A DNA stretch of 64,000 nt from Aureimonas sp. Leaf324 (lineage in GTDB: Bacteria > Pseudomonadota > Alphaproteobacteria > Rhizobiales > Rhizobiaceae): NCBI RefSeq assembly GCF_001423245.1, contig NZ_LMOH01000012.1:247671-311670 (forward strand). The letters run 5' to 3'. The notes beneath the pieces are model-generated. The model was not told where the DNA came from and searched no databases. It saw nothing but the letters and a program-made list of their open reading frames with translations. Made by a program: the position numbers and the translations under genes. Positions 8,650-16,972 of this stretch are shown here, piece after piece (within the stretch, counting starts at the first letter, position 1; every line of letters begins with the position of its first letter).

Positions 8650-9981
8650 ATGACCCATCACGTCGTCATCATCGGGGGCGGCGCGAGCGGCGTTCTGCTG
8701 GCGGCGCATCTCCTGCGCCAGCCCTCGGGAAGCATCGAGGTGACCATCGTCGAGCCGCGCGAGGGTCTGGGCGAGGGCATCGCCTACTCCACCGACGATC
8801 CGGCGCATCTCCTCAACACGCGCGCCGCCAACATGAGCGCCTTCGACGACGATCCGCAGCATTTCTGGCGCTGGCTCAGCGAGAGCGGTGCGGCCGCGGC
8901 CTCCGGTCTCGACGGCTCGTTCAGCTTCGCGCCCCGCTGGCGCTACCGCGACTATCTCCGCGATCTCGTCCGCCACTGGCTTCCCGTCACCGGCGACGGG
9001 CGCCTGCGAGTCGTCCGCGAGACCTGCGTCGCCCTCGGCGAAACGCATCGAGGGGTGGTGGCGACGCTGAGCAACGCGATCACGATCACCGCCGATCGGG
9101 CGATCCTCGCCGTCGGACATGCCGTCTCGGCCGGTCCTTCGCCCTACGACCCCGCCTGGTCGTCACCCGAAGACCTCGGCATCCGGCCGGACGAGGACAT
9201 CCTCGTCCTCGGCACCGGCCTGTCGATGATCGACAAGGTCGCCTCGCTGCATCGTCGGGGCCACCGCGGCCGGGTGATCGCCCTCTCCCGCCGCGGCCTG
9301 CTGCCGCGCGTCCATGCCGCGACGGCGCCGTTCCTGCTCGATCCCGCCGACATCCCACTCGGCACCGGCCCCGCCTACTTCCTGCGCTGGCTTCGGCGGA
9401 CGGTCCGCTGGGCGGAAGCCCAGGGTCGCGACTGGCGCGAGGTGATGGACGCGCTGCGGCCGCACGCCAGCGCCATCTGGTCGGCGATGCCCGCCGCCGG
9501 CCGCGCGCGTTTCCTGCGCCACGCCCGCACGATGTGGGACGTGCACCGCCACCGCATGCCGCCAGAACTCGCCGCCCTCGTCGGCGAGGCGCAGGCGACG
9601 GGTCTCCTGACGTTGATGGCCGGCCGGCTCGTGGCGGATCGCGTCGAGGCCAGCCGCCATCATGTGAGCGTGCGGCGGCGATGCGCCGGCGTCGAGACGC
9701 TGGTCGTGGACCGGATCATCGACTGCACCGGCATCCTTCGCTCGCCGGAGGCGGACGGGACAGGCCTTGTCGGCCACCTCCTCGCGTCAGGCGGGGCGCG
9801 CATGGATCCGCTCGGCCTCGGGCTCGACGTCGCGACGAATTGCGCGCTGGTCGACCGAAACGGCACGGCATCCGACCGCCTCTTCGCCCTCGGGCCCGTC
9901 ACCAAGGCGCGCTTCTGGGAGATCACCGCCGTGCCCGACATCCGCGCACAGGCCAAACGGCTCGCCGCTCAACTGACCTGA
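8650..9981 (+). CDS. FAD/NAD(P)-binding oxidoreductase (NAD_binding_9 family)
   Basis: A 443-residue flavoprotein-like protein. The N-terminus MTHHVVIIGGGASGVLLAAH is a Rossmann dinucleotide-binding loop (GxGxxG/A), followed by EPREGLGEGIAYS and HLLNTRAANMSAF, the signature of the PF13454 group (HpnW/YdhS-like). A second nucleotide-binding segment is DILVLGTGLSMIDK. The ATG at 8650 places the Rossmann strand directly at the N-terminus; a GTG at 8638 would add four residues. These enzymes are usually predicted oxidoreductases with unknown substrates. The neighbours do not settle its role; the convergent GntR-type regulator may or may not be linked. Confidence 0.78.
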   Translation: MTHHVVIIGGGASGVLLAAHLLRQPSGSIEVTIVEPREGLGEGIAYSTDDPAHLLNTRAANMSAFDDDPQHFWRWLSESGAAAASGLDGSFSFAPRWRYRDYLRDLVRHWLPVTGDGRLRVVRETCVALGETHRGVVATLSNAITITADRAILAVGHAVSAGPSPYDPAWSSPEDLGIRPDEDILVLGTGLSMIDKVASLHRRGHRGRVIALSRRGLLPRVHAATAPFLLDPADIPLGTGPAYFLRWLRRTVRWAEAQGRDWREVMDALRPHASAIWSAMPAAGRARFLRHARTMWDVHRHRMPPELAALVGEAQATGLLTLMAGRLVADRVEASRHHVSVRRRCAGVETLVVDRIIDCTGILRSPEADGTGLVGHLLASGGARMDPLGLGLDVATNCALVDRNGTASDRLFALGPVTKARFWEITAVPDIRAQAKRLAAQLT

Positions 9982-10004
9982 GCTCCAGACAGGCGATCAG
10001 CGGA

Positions 10005-10766
10005 TCACACGGTCTCGTCGATAAGCCGCGGGTCGACCGAGCGAATGTCCTGGAAGGCGAGGCCGACCAGCGTCGCCATGGCCTGGCGCGCCCCGTCCGG
10101 GTCGCCCGCGGCGATCGCCGCCAGCACCTTGGCGTGCTCGGGGACCGGATCGCGCGGCATCCGGCCGTCGCGCGCCTTGAAGAGCGTCGTCCAGCGGACA
10201 GCCGCGGCGATGCCGCTCGCCAGCGTCCCAAGCGCCTCGTTGCGGGTCGCCCGCAGGATCGTTTCGTGGAACACGCGGTCCGCGTTGCGCCCTTCCTCGA
10301 CGCCGAGGCCGTGACGCCCCATCAGTTCCAGCGCGGCGCGCAACTCGGCGATATCGGCGCGCGTGTGCCGCTCGGCTGCGAGTGCCGCGGCCGATGGCTC
10401 GACGATCTGTCGAAGTTCGAACAGTTCGCGCACGAAGGCGGGCGTCGGCGGCCCGTTCTCGAAGATCCAGCGCAGGATGTCGGGATCGAGGAAGTTCCAG
10501 TTACTCCGCGCGTTGACGCGGGTTCCCGCCTTCGGCCGGCTGCTGACGAGGCCCTTGGCGGCCAGGATCCGAACCGCCTCCCGGTACGCCGTGCGCGACA
10601 CGCTGAGCCGCTCGCTGAAGTCGACCTCGTTGGCCAAGAGGTCACCCGGCGCGTAGGTCCCCGTCAGGATGGCCGTCCCGATCTCCTGGGCGATCGAGCC
10701 GTGCAATCGCTGCGAGCGGCCCCTCGGCACGATGCGCTCGGTTCGTTCGATCTCGCTCCCAGGCAC
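10005..10766 (-). CDS. GntR-family regulator, FadR subfamily with FCD effector domain
   Basis: A 253-residue DNA-binding regulator. The winged helix spans residues 15-80 (GSIAQEIGTAILTGTYAPGD, FSERLSVSRTAYREAVRILA, GLVSSRPKAGTRV). The FCD domain follows with metal or acid ligand positions (FHETILRAT, EHAKVLAAI). FadR/FCD members typically answer to sugar acids or organic acids in catabolic operons. The start is a GTG at 10766, preceded by GGGGAG with normal spacing; no in-frame ATG fits before the helix-turn-helix, and longer frames run into the divergent sulfotransferase-fusion gene. Its target is not evident, since neither neighbour is a clear sugar-acid pathway. Confidence 0.85.
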   Translation of the reverse strand: MPGSEIERTERIVPRGRSQRLHGSIAQEIGTAILTGTYAPGDLLANEVDFSERLSVSRTAYREAVRILAAKGLVSSRPKAGTRVNARSNWNFLDPDILRWIFENGPPTPAFVRELFELRQIVEPSAAALAAERHTRADIAELRAALELMGRHGLGVEEGRNADRVFHETILRATRNEALGTLASGIAAAVRWTTLFKARDGRMPRDPVPEHAKVLAAIAAGDPDGARQAMATLVGLAFQDIRSVDPRLIDETV

Positions 10767-10980
10767 TCGCGTTCTGCTCCCCGTCGGGACGATTCGTCCG
10801 TCCGCCGTCCGGTCCACCCCGAAATTGCGAGTGGACCGCGAGTTCCCGCACTTGGCAAGCCGAGTGAAGGATAGAAACCCGATCTCATACCATGGAATTC
10901 GAAACCTGTTGCCTTGACGGTCCCGGGGGGTCAAAGAAACGGGGCCGTGCTGCGATCGCCGGCCGCGACCAGGAAGTTCC

Positions 10981-13900
10981 ATGACTGCACAGATCCCGGC
11001 TGCCGCCGCAACCGACGTTCCGAACGAGGCAAGGCCCGCTCTGTCCGACGGACTGGCGATCCTGATCGTCGGAATGCACCGGAGCGGCACCTCGGCACTG
11101 GCCGGCATGATGATGCGTCTGGGCATCGACGTCCCCGGCGACCTGATCCCGCCGGCCTTCGACAACCCCAAGGGCTTCTTCGAAAACCGCCGCTTCGTCG
11201 AGTTCGACGACCGGCTGCTCGGCGAACTCGGCTTTCTCTACGACGATGCCGTCCGTATCCCGGACGCGGCCTTCGCAGCCGCCACGGAGGCCGGCGCCGT
11301 GGAGCGCCTCCGCCGGTTGGCGGCGCTGGAGCTCGGCGCCGCACCGCGCGTCCTCGTCAAGGACCCGCGCATCTGCCGCCTCATGCCGATCTGGATTCCC
11401 GCGCTCGAAGCGACCGGGCGCAAGGTCGCGACCCTGCATCCGCTGCGACATCCGATGGAGGTCGCGCAGTCGCTTCAGAAGCGCAACGAGTTCCCGCTGG
11501 AGCAGGGTCTCCTCCTCTGGCTGTCGCATGTGCTGGCGGCCGAGCGCGACTCGCGTGGGCGGCCGCGCTCGTTCCTGATGTTCGACGCCGTGGTGCGGGA
11601 CTGGCGCGCGGCGGCCGCCCGGATCGCCGCCGATCTGGCGATCGCTTGGCCGCGCTCGTTCGAGGACGCGGGCGCCGACATCGACGACTTCCTGTCCGGC
11701 GACATGCGCCATCACACGGCGCCCGAGCGGATCGACGCGCCGCACGGCTCGCTGGAATGGCTGGTCGGCGAAACCTGGGATGCGCTCGCCGCCTTGATCG
11801 AGGCGCCGGAGTCGCCCGACGCGATGGCCCGTCTCGACGCCGTGTCGTCGACGCTCGGCGCTGCCGAAGGCCTGTTCCGCGGCTTCGTTCAGAATACCAA
11901 TCGGCTTCTCGGCGCACGCTACGACCGGATCAACTCGCTCGAGCAGCACGCGGCCCACATGGACCACGTGGTCGAGAGCCGGGCGAGCGAAGCGGCGCAC
12001 CAGCTTGAGGTCGAACGCGCCGAAACCGATCGCTGGCGCACCCATGCCGGCTTCCTCACCGAGGAGCGCGATGCCCTGGAGGCGATGGGCCAGCAGCTTC
12101 GGGAGGAACGCGACCAACTCCATGCCGCGTGGCAGGCGACACAGCAGAGCCTTCAGGCCGTGCTGGTCTCGTTCAGCTGGCGCGCCGGCGCGCCGCTGCG
12201 CCGGATGGCGGAGCGCGTGTCGCCCACCGCGCGTGCCCGCATCCGCTCCTCGCTTCGCCCGGCCTTGCGCCTCGTTCGCGGCATGGCCAGCCCGCGGCGC
12301 GCCGCCCTGCCCGCGATGGAGGGCCGCGTCGTCACGGCCGAGGCGAGCGCGTCCGGGGCTGTCGACAGGCCCGTCAGGACGTATTCCGAAGATGATCTGC
12401 GCACTGCAGAGGCGATCCTGCGCAGCCCCTATTTCGACGCGGCCTACTACGCCAGGGAAGCCGGCATTAGCCTGATCGGCTTCGACGCGGCCGTGCACTA
12501 CGTCACGGTCGGCGAAGCCGCCCGCCGCCGCCCCTCGCCGCGCTTCGACCCGCGTTTCTACGCGCTGCGCTATCCCGACCTCGCGGAGGCCGTTCCGAAC
12601 CTCCTGGCGCATTTCGTGCTGCACGGCGCGGCCGAGGGACGCGCGGGCAGCTCCGCTGCCGCCGCGATGGACTATCCCAAGGGCCGCTTCGACCCCGCGC
12701 GCCGCACGGTCCTCGTCATCGCGCACGAGGCCTCGCGCACCGGCGCGCCGATCCTCGCCTGGAACATCGCCGACCGCCTGCACCGGACGCACAACGTCGT
12801 CACCCTCCTGATGGCCGGCGGCGAGTTCGAGGAGACGTTCGCGCGCGCCTCCGACGTCGCGCTCGGCCCGGTCGGCCGACCCGCCTGCTTCGATCCGTTC
12901 GAGGCCGAGGCGGTCGTCGAGGAGATCACCCGGCGCTACCGCATCGACTTTGCGATCGCCAACAGCGTCGAGACCCGCCACTACGCGGTGGCGCTGGAGC
13001 GGGCGGGCGTCCCCGTCATCGCCCTCGTCCACGAGTTCTCGACCTACTACCGCCCGCCCGGCATGCTGCACGACCTCTACGAGACGGCGTCGCGGCTGGT
13101 GTTCCCGGCCCGCGTCGTCCACGAGGTATCGCGGCTGGAATACGAGGCGGTGCGCAAGCGCTCCTGCGACATCGTTCCTCAGGGTCCCTCGGAGGTGCCG
13201 AAGGTCGCGAGCGCCAAGGCGAAGAACGCCGTCAACGATCCAAAGCTTCCCGGCATCCTGCGCCCGCCCGGCTTCGAGGACGCCTTCCTCGTGCTCGGCA
13301 TGGGCACGGTGCAGCAGCGCAAGGGCGTCGACCTCTTCGTCGCGGCCGCGCTGGCCGCGCGCAATGCCGCGCCTGACCGCAAGTTCCGCTTCCTCTGGAT
13401 CGGCCACGGCTACAAGCCCGCGGAGGACCTCAACTTCTCGGTCTACGTGCAGGCGCAGATCGAACTGTCGGGCCTCGAGGACTGCCTCGACATCATCGAC
13501 AACGTCGCCGACCTCGAGCCCGTCTACGAGCGGATGGACGCGCTCCTCCTGCCCTCGCGGCTCGACCCGCTGCCGAACGTCTCGATCGACGCCGCGCTGC
13601 GTGGCGTGCCGGTCGTCTGCTTCGACGGCGCGACGGGCATGTCCGATATTCTGGTCGAGGGCGAAGCCGCCCGCTCGCTGGTGGTGCCTCATCTCGACAC
13701 GCATCTCGCCGGCGTCGAGATCGCGCGTCTGGCGACCGATCGCGCCCATTACGATGCCGTCTCGGCGGACCTTGCCGCCATCGCCCGACGCACGTTCGAC
13801 ATGAACGTCTATGTCGGCAAGCTCGCCGACCTCGGCGAGGCCGCGATCGCCGGCTCGCAGGGCGAGACGCGCGACCGGAAGGCGATCGCCGCCTCGCCCG

Positions 13901-14922
13901 ATCTCTTCGATCGGGACTTCTACACCGGCGAGGTGCATCCCAAGCTCGACCGCGACGAGGCGATCGCCCACTATGTGGCGGCGTCCGCCCGCCGGGCGCG
14001 CGGCGCCGCGCCGGACTCCTACGCCTATCCCCGCCGGCCGTTGCCGGGCTTCAACCCGCTGCGGTTCGAGGCGGAGCATCCCGGCCTCGATCGCGATCCG
14101 CTGGCCGACTACGCCGCGCGCGGTCGTCCGGCCGGCCCCTGGACGCATCCCGTCATCCGCGCGGACGGGCCGACGGTCGCGCCACCGTCCGGCCTAAAGA
14201 TCGCCCTCCACGGTCACTTCCACTATCCCGAACTCCTGCCGGAGTTCCTCAAGCGCCTGTCGGCCAACGCGCTCGGCTGCGACCTCTTCCTCACCACCGA
14301 CACGCCGGAAGCGCTTGCGGCCCTGCGCGGCGCGAGCCACGGCTATGCCAAGGGCCGCGTCGAGCTGCTGGAGGTGCCGAACCGGGGCCGCGACATCGCA
14401 CCGTTCCTCACCGCGCTCGGCCACAGCACGCTGTCCGGCTACGATCTTGTCGGCCACCTCCACGGCAAGCGGAGCCTCCACACGCAAGGGGTCGACCGCA
14501 CATACGGCGAGCGCTGGCGCACGTTCCTGTGGGAGCATCTCCTCGGCGGCGCCCATCCGATGGCCGACCGCATCGCCGCGGCCTTCGCCGCCGACGAGCG
14601 GATCGGACTAGTGTTCCCGGAGGACCCGAACCTCGTCGGCTGGGACGGCAGCCGCAAGGCCGCCGAGGGCGTCGCGGCGCGCATGGGGATCGCGACGCCG
14701 CTGCCCCACGCGTTCGACTTCCCGAACGGCACGATGTTCTGGGCCCGTCCGGCCGCCCTCGAGCCACTCTTCGCCCTGAACCTTGCAGCGGACGACTATC
14801 CCGCCGAGCCGCTTCCGAAGGACGGCACGCTCCTGCACGCGCTGGAGCGGCTCCTGCCGTTCGCCGCCGAGAAGGCGGGCTACACGGTCGCCACGACGCT
14901 CGTGCCCGGTTCGGTGCGCTGA
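10981..14922 (+). CDS. Giant sulfotransferase - glycosyltransferase - RgpF-like fusion protein
   Basis: A 1313-residue multidomain enzyme, probably acting on a surface polysaccharide. Residues 24-290: P-loop sulfotransferase (LIVGMHRSGTSALAGMM; 3'-phosphate region HPLRHPMEVAQSL). Residues 315-400: coiled coil ending in SFSWRAGAPLRR, a linker frequent in glycosyltransferase fusions. Residues 465-560: FDxxxY...HYVTVGEAARRRPS and YPDLAEA...HFVLHGAAEGR linker repeats. Residues 565-955: GT-B glycosyltransferase (GMGTVQQRKGVDLF, LLPSRLDPLPNVSIDAA). Residues 970-1060: another linker copy. Residues 1065-1313: rhamnan synthesis F (RgpF) domain (ALHGHFHYPELLPEFL, NRGRDIAPFLTALG, FDFPNGTMFWARP). The usual EX7E of retaining GT4 enzymes is DX7D. 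AGGAAG precedes the ATG. The epimerase gene follows after 28 bases and is probably co-transcribed. Confidence 0.88.
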   Translation: MTAQIPAAAATDVPNEARPALSDGLAILIVGMHRSGTSALAGMMMRLGIDVPGDLIPPAFDNPKGFFENRRFVEFDDRLLGELGFLYDDAVRIPDAAFAAATEAGAVERLRRLAALELGAAPRVLVKDPRICRLMPIWIPALEATGRKVATLHPLRHPMEVAQSLQKRNEFPLEQGLLLWLSHVLAAERDSRGRPRSFLMFDAVVRDWRAAAARIAADLAIAWPRSFEDAGADIDDFLSGDMRHHTAPERIDAPHGSLEWLVGETWDALAALIEAPESPDAMARLDAVSSTLGAAEGLFRGFVQNTNRLLGARYDRINSLEQHAAHMDHVVESRASEAAHQLEVERAETDRWRTHAGFLTEERDALEAMGQQLREERDQLHAAWQATQQSLQAVLVSFSWRAGAPLRRMAERVSPTARARIRSSLRPALRLVRGMASPRRAALPAMEGRVVTAEASASGAVDRPVRTYSEDDLRTAEAILRSPYFDAAYYAREAGISLIGFDAAVHYVTVGEAARRRPSPRFDPRFYALRYPDLAEAVPNLLAHFVLHGAAEGRAGSSAAAAMDYPKGRFDPARRTVLVIAHEASRTGAPILAWNIADRLHRTHNVVTLLMAGGEFEETFARASDVALGPVGRPACFDPFEAEAVVEEITRRYRIDFAIANSVETRHYAVALERAGVPVIALVHEFSTYYRPPGMLHDLYETASRLVFPARVVHEVSRLEYEAVRKRSCDIVPQGPSEVPKVASAKAKNAVNDPKLPGILRPPGFEDAFLVLGMGTVQQRKGVDLFVAAALAARNAAPDRKFRFLWIGHGYKPAEDLNFSVYVQAQIELSGLEDCLDIIDNVADLEPVYERMDALLLPSRLDPLPNVSIDAALRGVPVVCFDGATGMSDILVEGEAARSLVVPHLDTHLAGVEIARLATDRAHYDAVSADLAAIARRTFDMNVYVGKLADLGEAAIAGSQGETRDRKAIAASPDLFDRDFYTGEVHPKLDRDEAIAHYVAASARRARGAAPDSYAYPRRPLPGFNPLRFEAEHPGLDRDPLADYAARGRPAGPWTHPVIRADGPTVAPPSGLKIALHGHFHYPELLPEFLKRLSANALGCDLFLTTDTPEALAALRGASHGYAKGRVELLEVPNRGRDIAPFLTALGHSTLSGYDLVGHLHGKRSLHTQGVDRTYGERWRTFLWEHLLGGAHPMADRIAAAFAADERIGLVFPEDPNLVGWDGSRKAAEGVAARMGIATPLPHAFDFPNGTMFWARPAALEPLFALNLAADDYPAEPLPKDGTLLHALERLLPFAAEKAGYTVATTLVPGSVR

Positions 14923-14950
14923 GAACGACTCGCGTGGTGGGGACGAAGCG

Positions 14951-15859
14951 ATGATCGGCATTTTCGGCGCCAACGGCTTCATCGGCCGGCACCTCGTCCG
15001 GCGGCTGGCAGGCGGGCCGGAGCGCGTGCGCGCCGTCTCGCGCCACATCGACCCGGCCTTCGCCGCGTCGCTTCCGGCCGACGTCGAGGTGGTCCAGGCC
15101 GATCTCGGCGATGATCTCGCGATGGCCTCGGCGCTGACCGATCTGCGCGTCGTCGTGCAGCTGATCTCGACGTCCTCGCCGGGGTTGCAGAACCGCTATG
15201 CCGTCAGCGACATCCGCGACAACGTCGTGCCGCAAGTCTCCTTTCTCGAAGCCTGCGTCGCCGCGAAGGTCGAGCGCTACGTCTTCCTGTCGTCGGGCGG
15301 CACGGTCTACGGCCAACCGCAAACGCTGCCCATCCCCGAGACGCATGAAGCGAAGCCACTCTCGTCGCATGGCATGACGAAACTCGTGGTCGAGCAATAC
15401 ATCGGCATGTACGGCCGGCTGCACGATCTCGATTCGGTCATCCTGCGCGTCGCCAACCCGTTCGGCCCGGGTCAGACGTTCCGCAAGGGACAGGGCCTGA
15501 TCCCCGCGCTTCTCCAGCGCCATGCGCAAGGGCTCCCCGTGCGCGTCATCAACGGCGGTCAGGCGATCCGCGACTTCCTCTACATCGACGATCTGGCGGA
15601 CGCCGTCGCCTTGAGCCTCACCGTACCCGCCGCCGCGGGCCGCACGATCAACATCGGCTCGGGTGAAGGCCGACGGATCATGGACGTGATCGAGGCGGTG
15701 GAAAGCGTGCTCGGCGAGCGCTTCGCGCGCGAGGACGGCGGCACGCGCGATTCGGACGTCGACGCCAACGTCCTCGACATCACGCTCGCGCGCGACCTTC
15801 TCGGCTGGTCGCCGAAGACGCCCTTTATGGACGGGCTCCGGCTGACGCTCAAGGACTGA
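14951..15859 (+). CDS. NAD-dependent epimerase/dehydratase (extended SDR) with altered active site
   Basis: A nucleotide-sugar epimerase-like protein of 302 aa. The N-terminal IFGANGFIGRHLVR gives the GxxGxxG NAD site (G6, G9, G12). The body matches the WcaG/GalE superfamily (VFLSSGGTVYGQPQ, ILRVANPFGPGQ, RDFLYIDDLADAV, NIGSGEG). The usual catalytic YxxxK is HGMTK here: His140 stands where Tyr is expected, with Lys144 kept. The ATG at 14951 is preceded by GTGGTGGGG and places the Rossmann strand at the start. It lies between the fusion glycosyltransferase and a sulfotransferase, so it should supply or modify the sugar donor for the same glycan; its exact reaction is unknown. Confidence 0.85.
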   Translation: MIGIFGANGFIGRHLVRRLAGGPERVRAVSRHIDPAFAASLPADVEVVQADLGDDLAMASALTDLRVVVQLISTSSPGLQNRYAVSDIRDNVVPQVSFLEACVAAKVERYVFLSSGGTVYGQPQTLPIPETHEAKPLSSHGMTKLVVEQYIGMYGRLHDLDSVILRVANPFGPGQTFRKGQGLIPALLQRHAQGLPVRVINGGQAIRDFLYIDDLADAVALSLTVPAAAGRTINIGSGEGRRIMDVIEAVESVLGERFAREDGGTRDSDVDANVLDITLARDLLGWSPKTPFMDGLRLTLKD

Positions 15860-16891
15860 TCAGCGGCCGAACCAGCTCCGGCGCTTCTCCGCCGTGCCGG
15901 CGAGCTGGGCGCGCAAGTCCTCGTTCTCGGCCCGCAGCCGGTCGATCTCGGCCTGGAGATCCCGCTTTACCGGCGGGCCCTCGAAGGCCGTGTCCTCGTG
16001 CAGCGCGCCGGAGGCGGACGCATGCGAGGCGTCGAACGGCTGGAACGACAGGTTCGGGCGCGGGGCGCGCTCGCGCAGCACGTCGACTGATGCGATGGCG
16101 CTCATGCCGCGATAGGCCGCGCCCCAGTGCGAGACGTCGACGCCGCTGAGGTCCGCGAAGGCCTCGATCTCGTACTGGAACAGGCGGTACAGGAACTCGC
16201 CGTCGCGTTGGTCGAACTCGTAGCCGTAGTCGTGGGCGAAGGCGGTGTTCTCGCGCAGGGGCCTAGGGGCCGCGGCCGGTGCGTCCAGTTCGAGGAAGTT
16301 CCAGATGCGGGTGAGGGTTTCCTCGACGCGCTGCTCCAGCGCGCGCGTCTCGAGGACGAGCACCTGCTCGCGCGGGAAATGGGCGAACACGCGGCGCAAC
16401 TGGTTCGCGTAGAAGCCGCGCTCGACATAGGAGAAGACGCGGTGGAAACCGGGCGCGGTCGGGTCGCTGGCGACGCGCGAGCGGCCGGAGCGGATCGCTT
16501 CCGGAAAGGACAGCGTCTCGCGGCCGTGGAAGTATTCCATCTTCCAATGCGAATAGGCGCGCTCGATCGGGTCGCGATAGATGAGGACGAGGCGCGTCGC
16601 AGGATTGTAGGCGGCCAGCCGCTCGATGGCGTTCGGCCAGTAGCAGTAGACGGGCGTCGCATCCGCGAGATAGCGCGGCAAGACGCCCTCCATCGCGATG
16701 ACGTTGGCGAAGCGCTTGGGATAGGCGTCGTTCAGGTCGTAGTCGGGGTCGGCGAAGCGATCCTTGTCGCTCGCGACATGCAGTTCCTTCGTGTCGCCGA
16801 AGGCGACCAGCGGATGGTTGCGCAGATGCTGCGAGATCGTCGTCGTCCCACCCTTCTGGACGCCGCCGACGATGAGATTGACCTTGGCCAC
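15860..16891 (-). CDS. Sulfotransferase (heparan-sulfate/NDST-like fold)
   Basis: A 343-residue PAPS-dependent sulfotransferase. The 5'-phosphosulfate loop is GGVQKGGTTTISQHLRNHP near residue 9, and the 3'-phosphate site is LVLIYRDPIERAYSHWKMEY near residue 110, both typical of Sulfotransfer_1 carbohydrate enzymes. The acceptor-side segment VFSYVERGFYANQLRRVF matches bacterial homologues of heparan sulfotransferases. The last 35 residues (LQAEIDRLRAENEDLRAQLA) form a short coiled coil, perhaps for dimerisation. Its stop directly abuts the epimerase stop, so the genes converge. With the sulfotransferase domain of the neighbouring fusion protein this makes two predicted sulfation activities in one locus. 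Confidence 0.88.
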   Translation of the reverse strand: MAKVNLIVGGVQKGGTTTISQHLRNHPLVAFGDTKELHVASDKDRFADPDYDLNDAYPKRFANVIAMEGVLPRYLADATPVYCYWPNAIERLAAYNPATRLVLIYRDPIERAYSHWKMEYFHGRETLSFPEAIRSGRSRVASDPTAPGFHRVFSYVERGFYANQLRRVFAHFPREQVLVLETRALEQRVEETLTRIWNFLELDAPAAAPRPLRENTAFAHDYGYEFDQRDGEFLYRLFQYEIEAFADLSGVDVSHWGAAYRGMSAIASVDVLRERAPRPNLSFQPFDASHASASGALHEDTAFEGPPVKRDLQAEIDRLRAENEDLRAQLAGTAEKRRSWFGR

Positions 16892-16913
16892 GATGAAAAC
16901 CCGCCGTCCGCCT

Positions 16914-16946
16914 GCAGAAACGAAGAAGGCCGCACAAGGCGGCCTT
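16914..16946 (-). terminator. Intrinsic terminator of the RTX gene
   Basis: On the minus strand an eight-base stem AAGGCCGC/GCGGCCTT with a five-base loop is followed by CTTCGTTT. It lies 27 bases past the RTX stop and just before the sulfotransferase start, so it should separate the two minus-strand transcripts. Confidence 0.75.
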
Positions 16947-16972
16947 CCCGATGATCAGTCGATCGAAGCCAA

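Noticed and set aside
8393..8653. 86-codon plus-strand frame before the FAD protein
   Set aside because: Arg/Ala-rich, no ribosome site, and it runs three bases into the real start at 8650; judged a chance frame.
10885..10915. Overlapping palindromes CCATGG, GAATTC and TTCGAA upstream of the GntR gene as an operator
   Set aside because: They are three separate short palindromes, not a coherent FadR-type site, so no operator is claimed.
10885..14148. Very long open frame on the minus strand (over 1000 codons) opposite the fusion glycosyltransferase
   Set aside because: It is an arginine/histidine/alanine-rich shadow of high-GC coding on the plus strand; no family motif, while the plus strand has clear domains.
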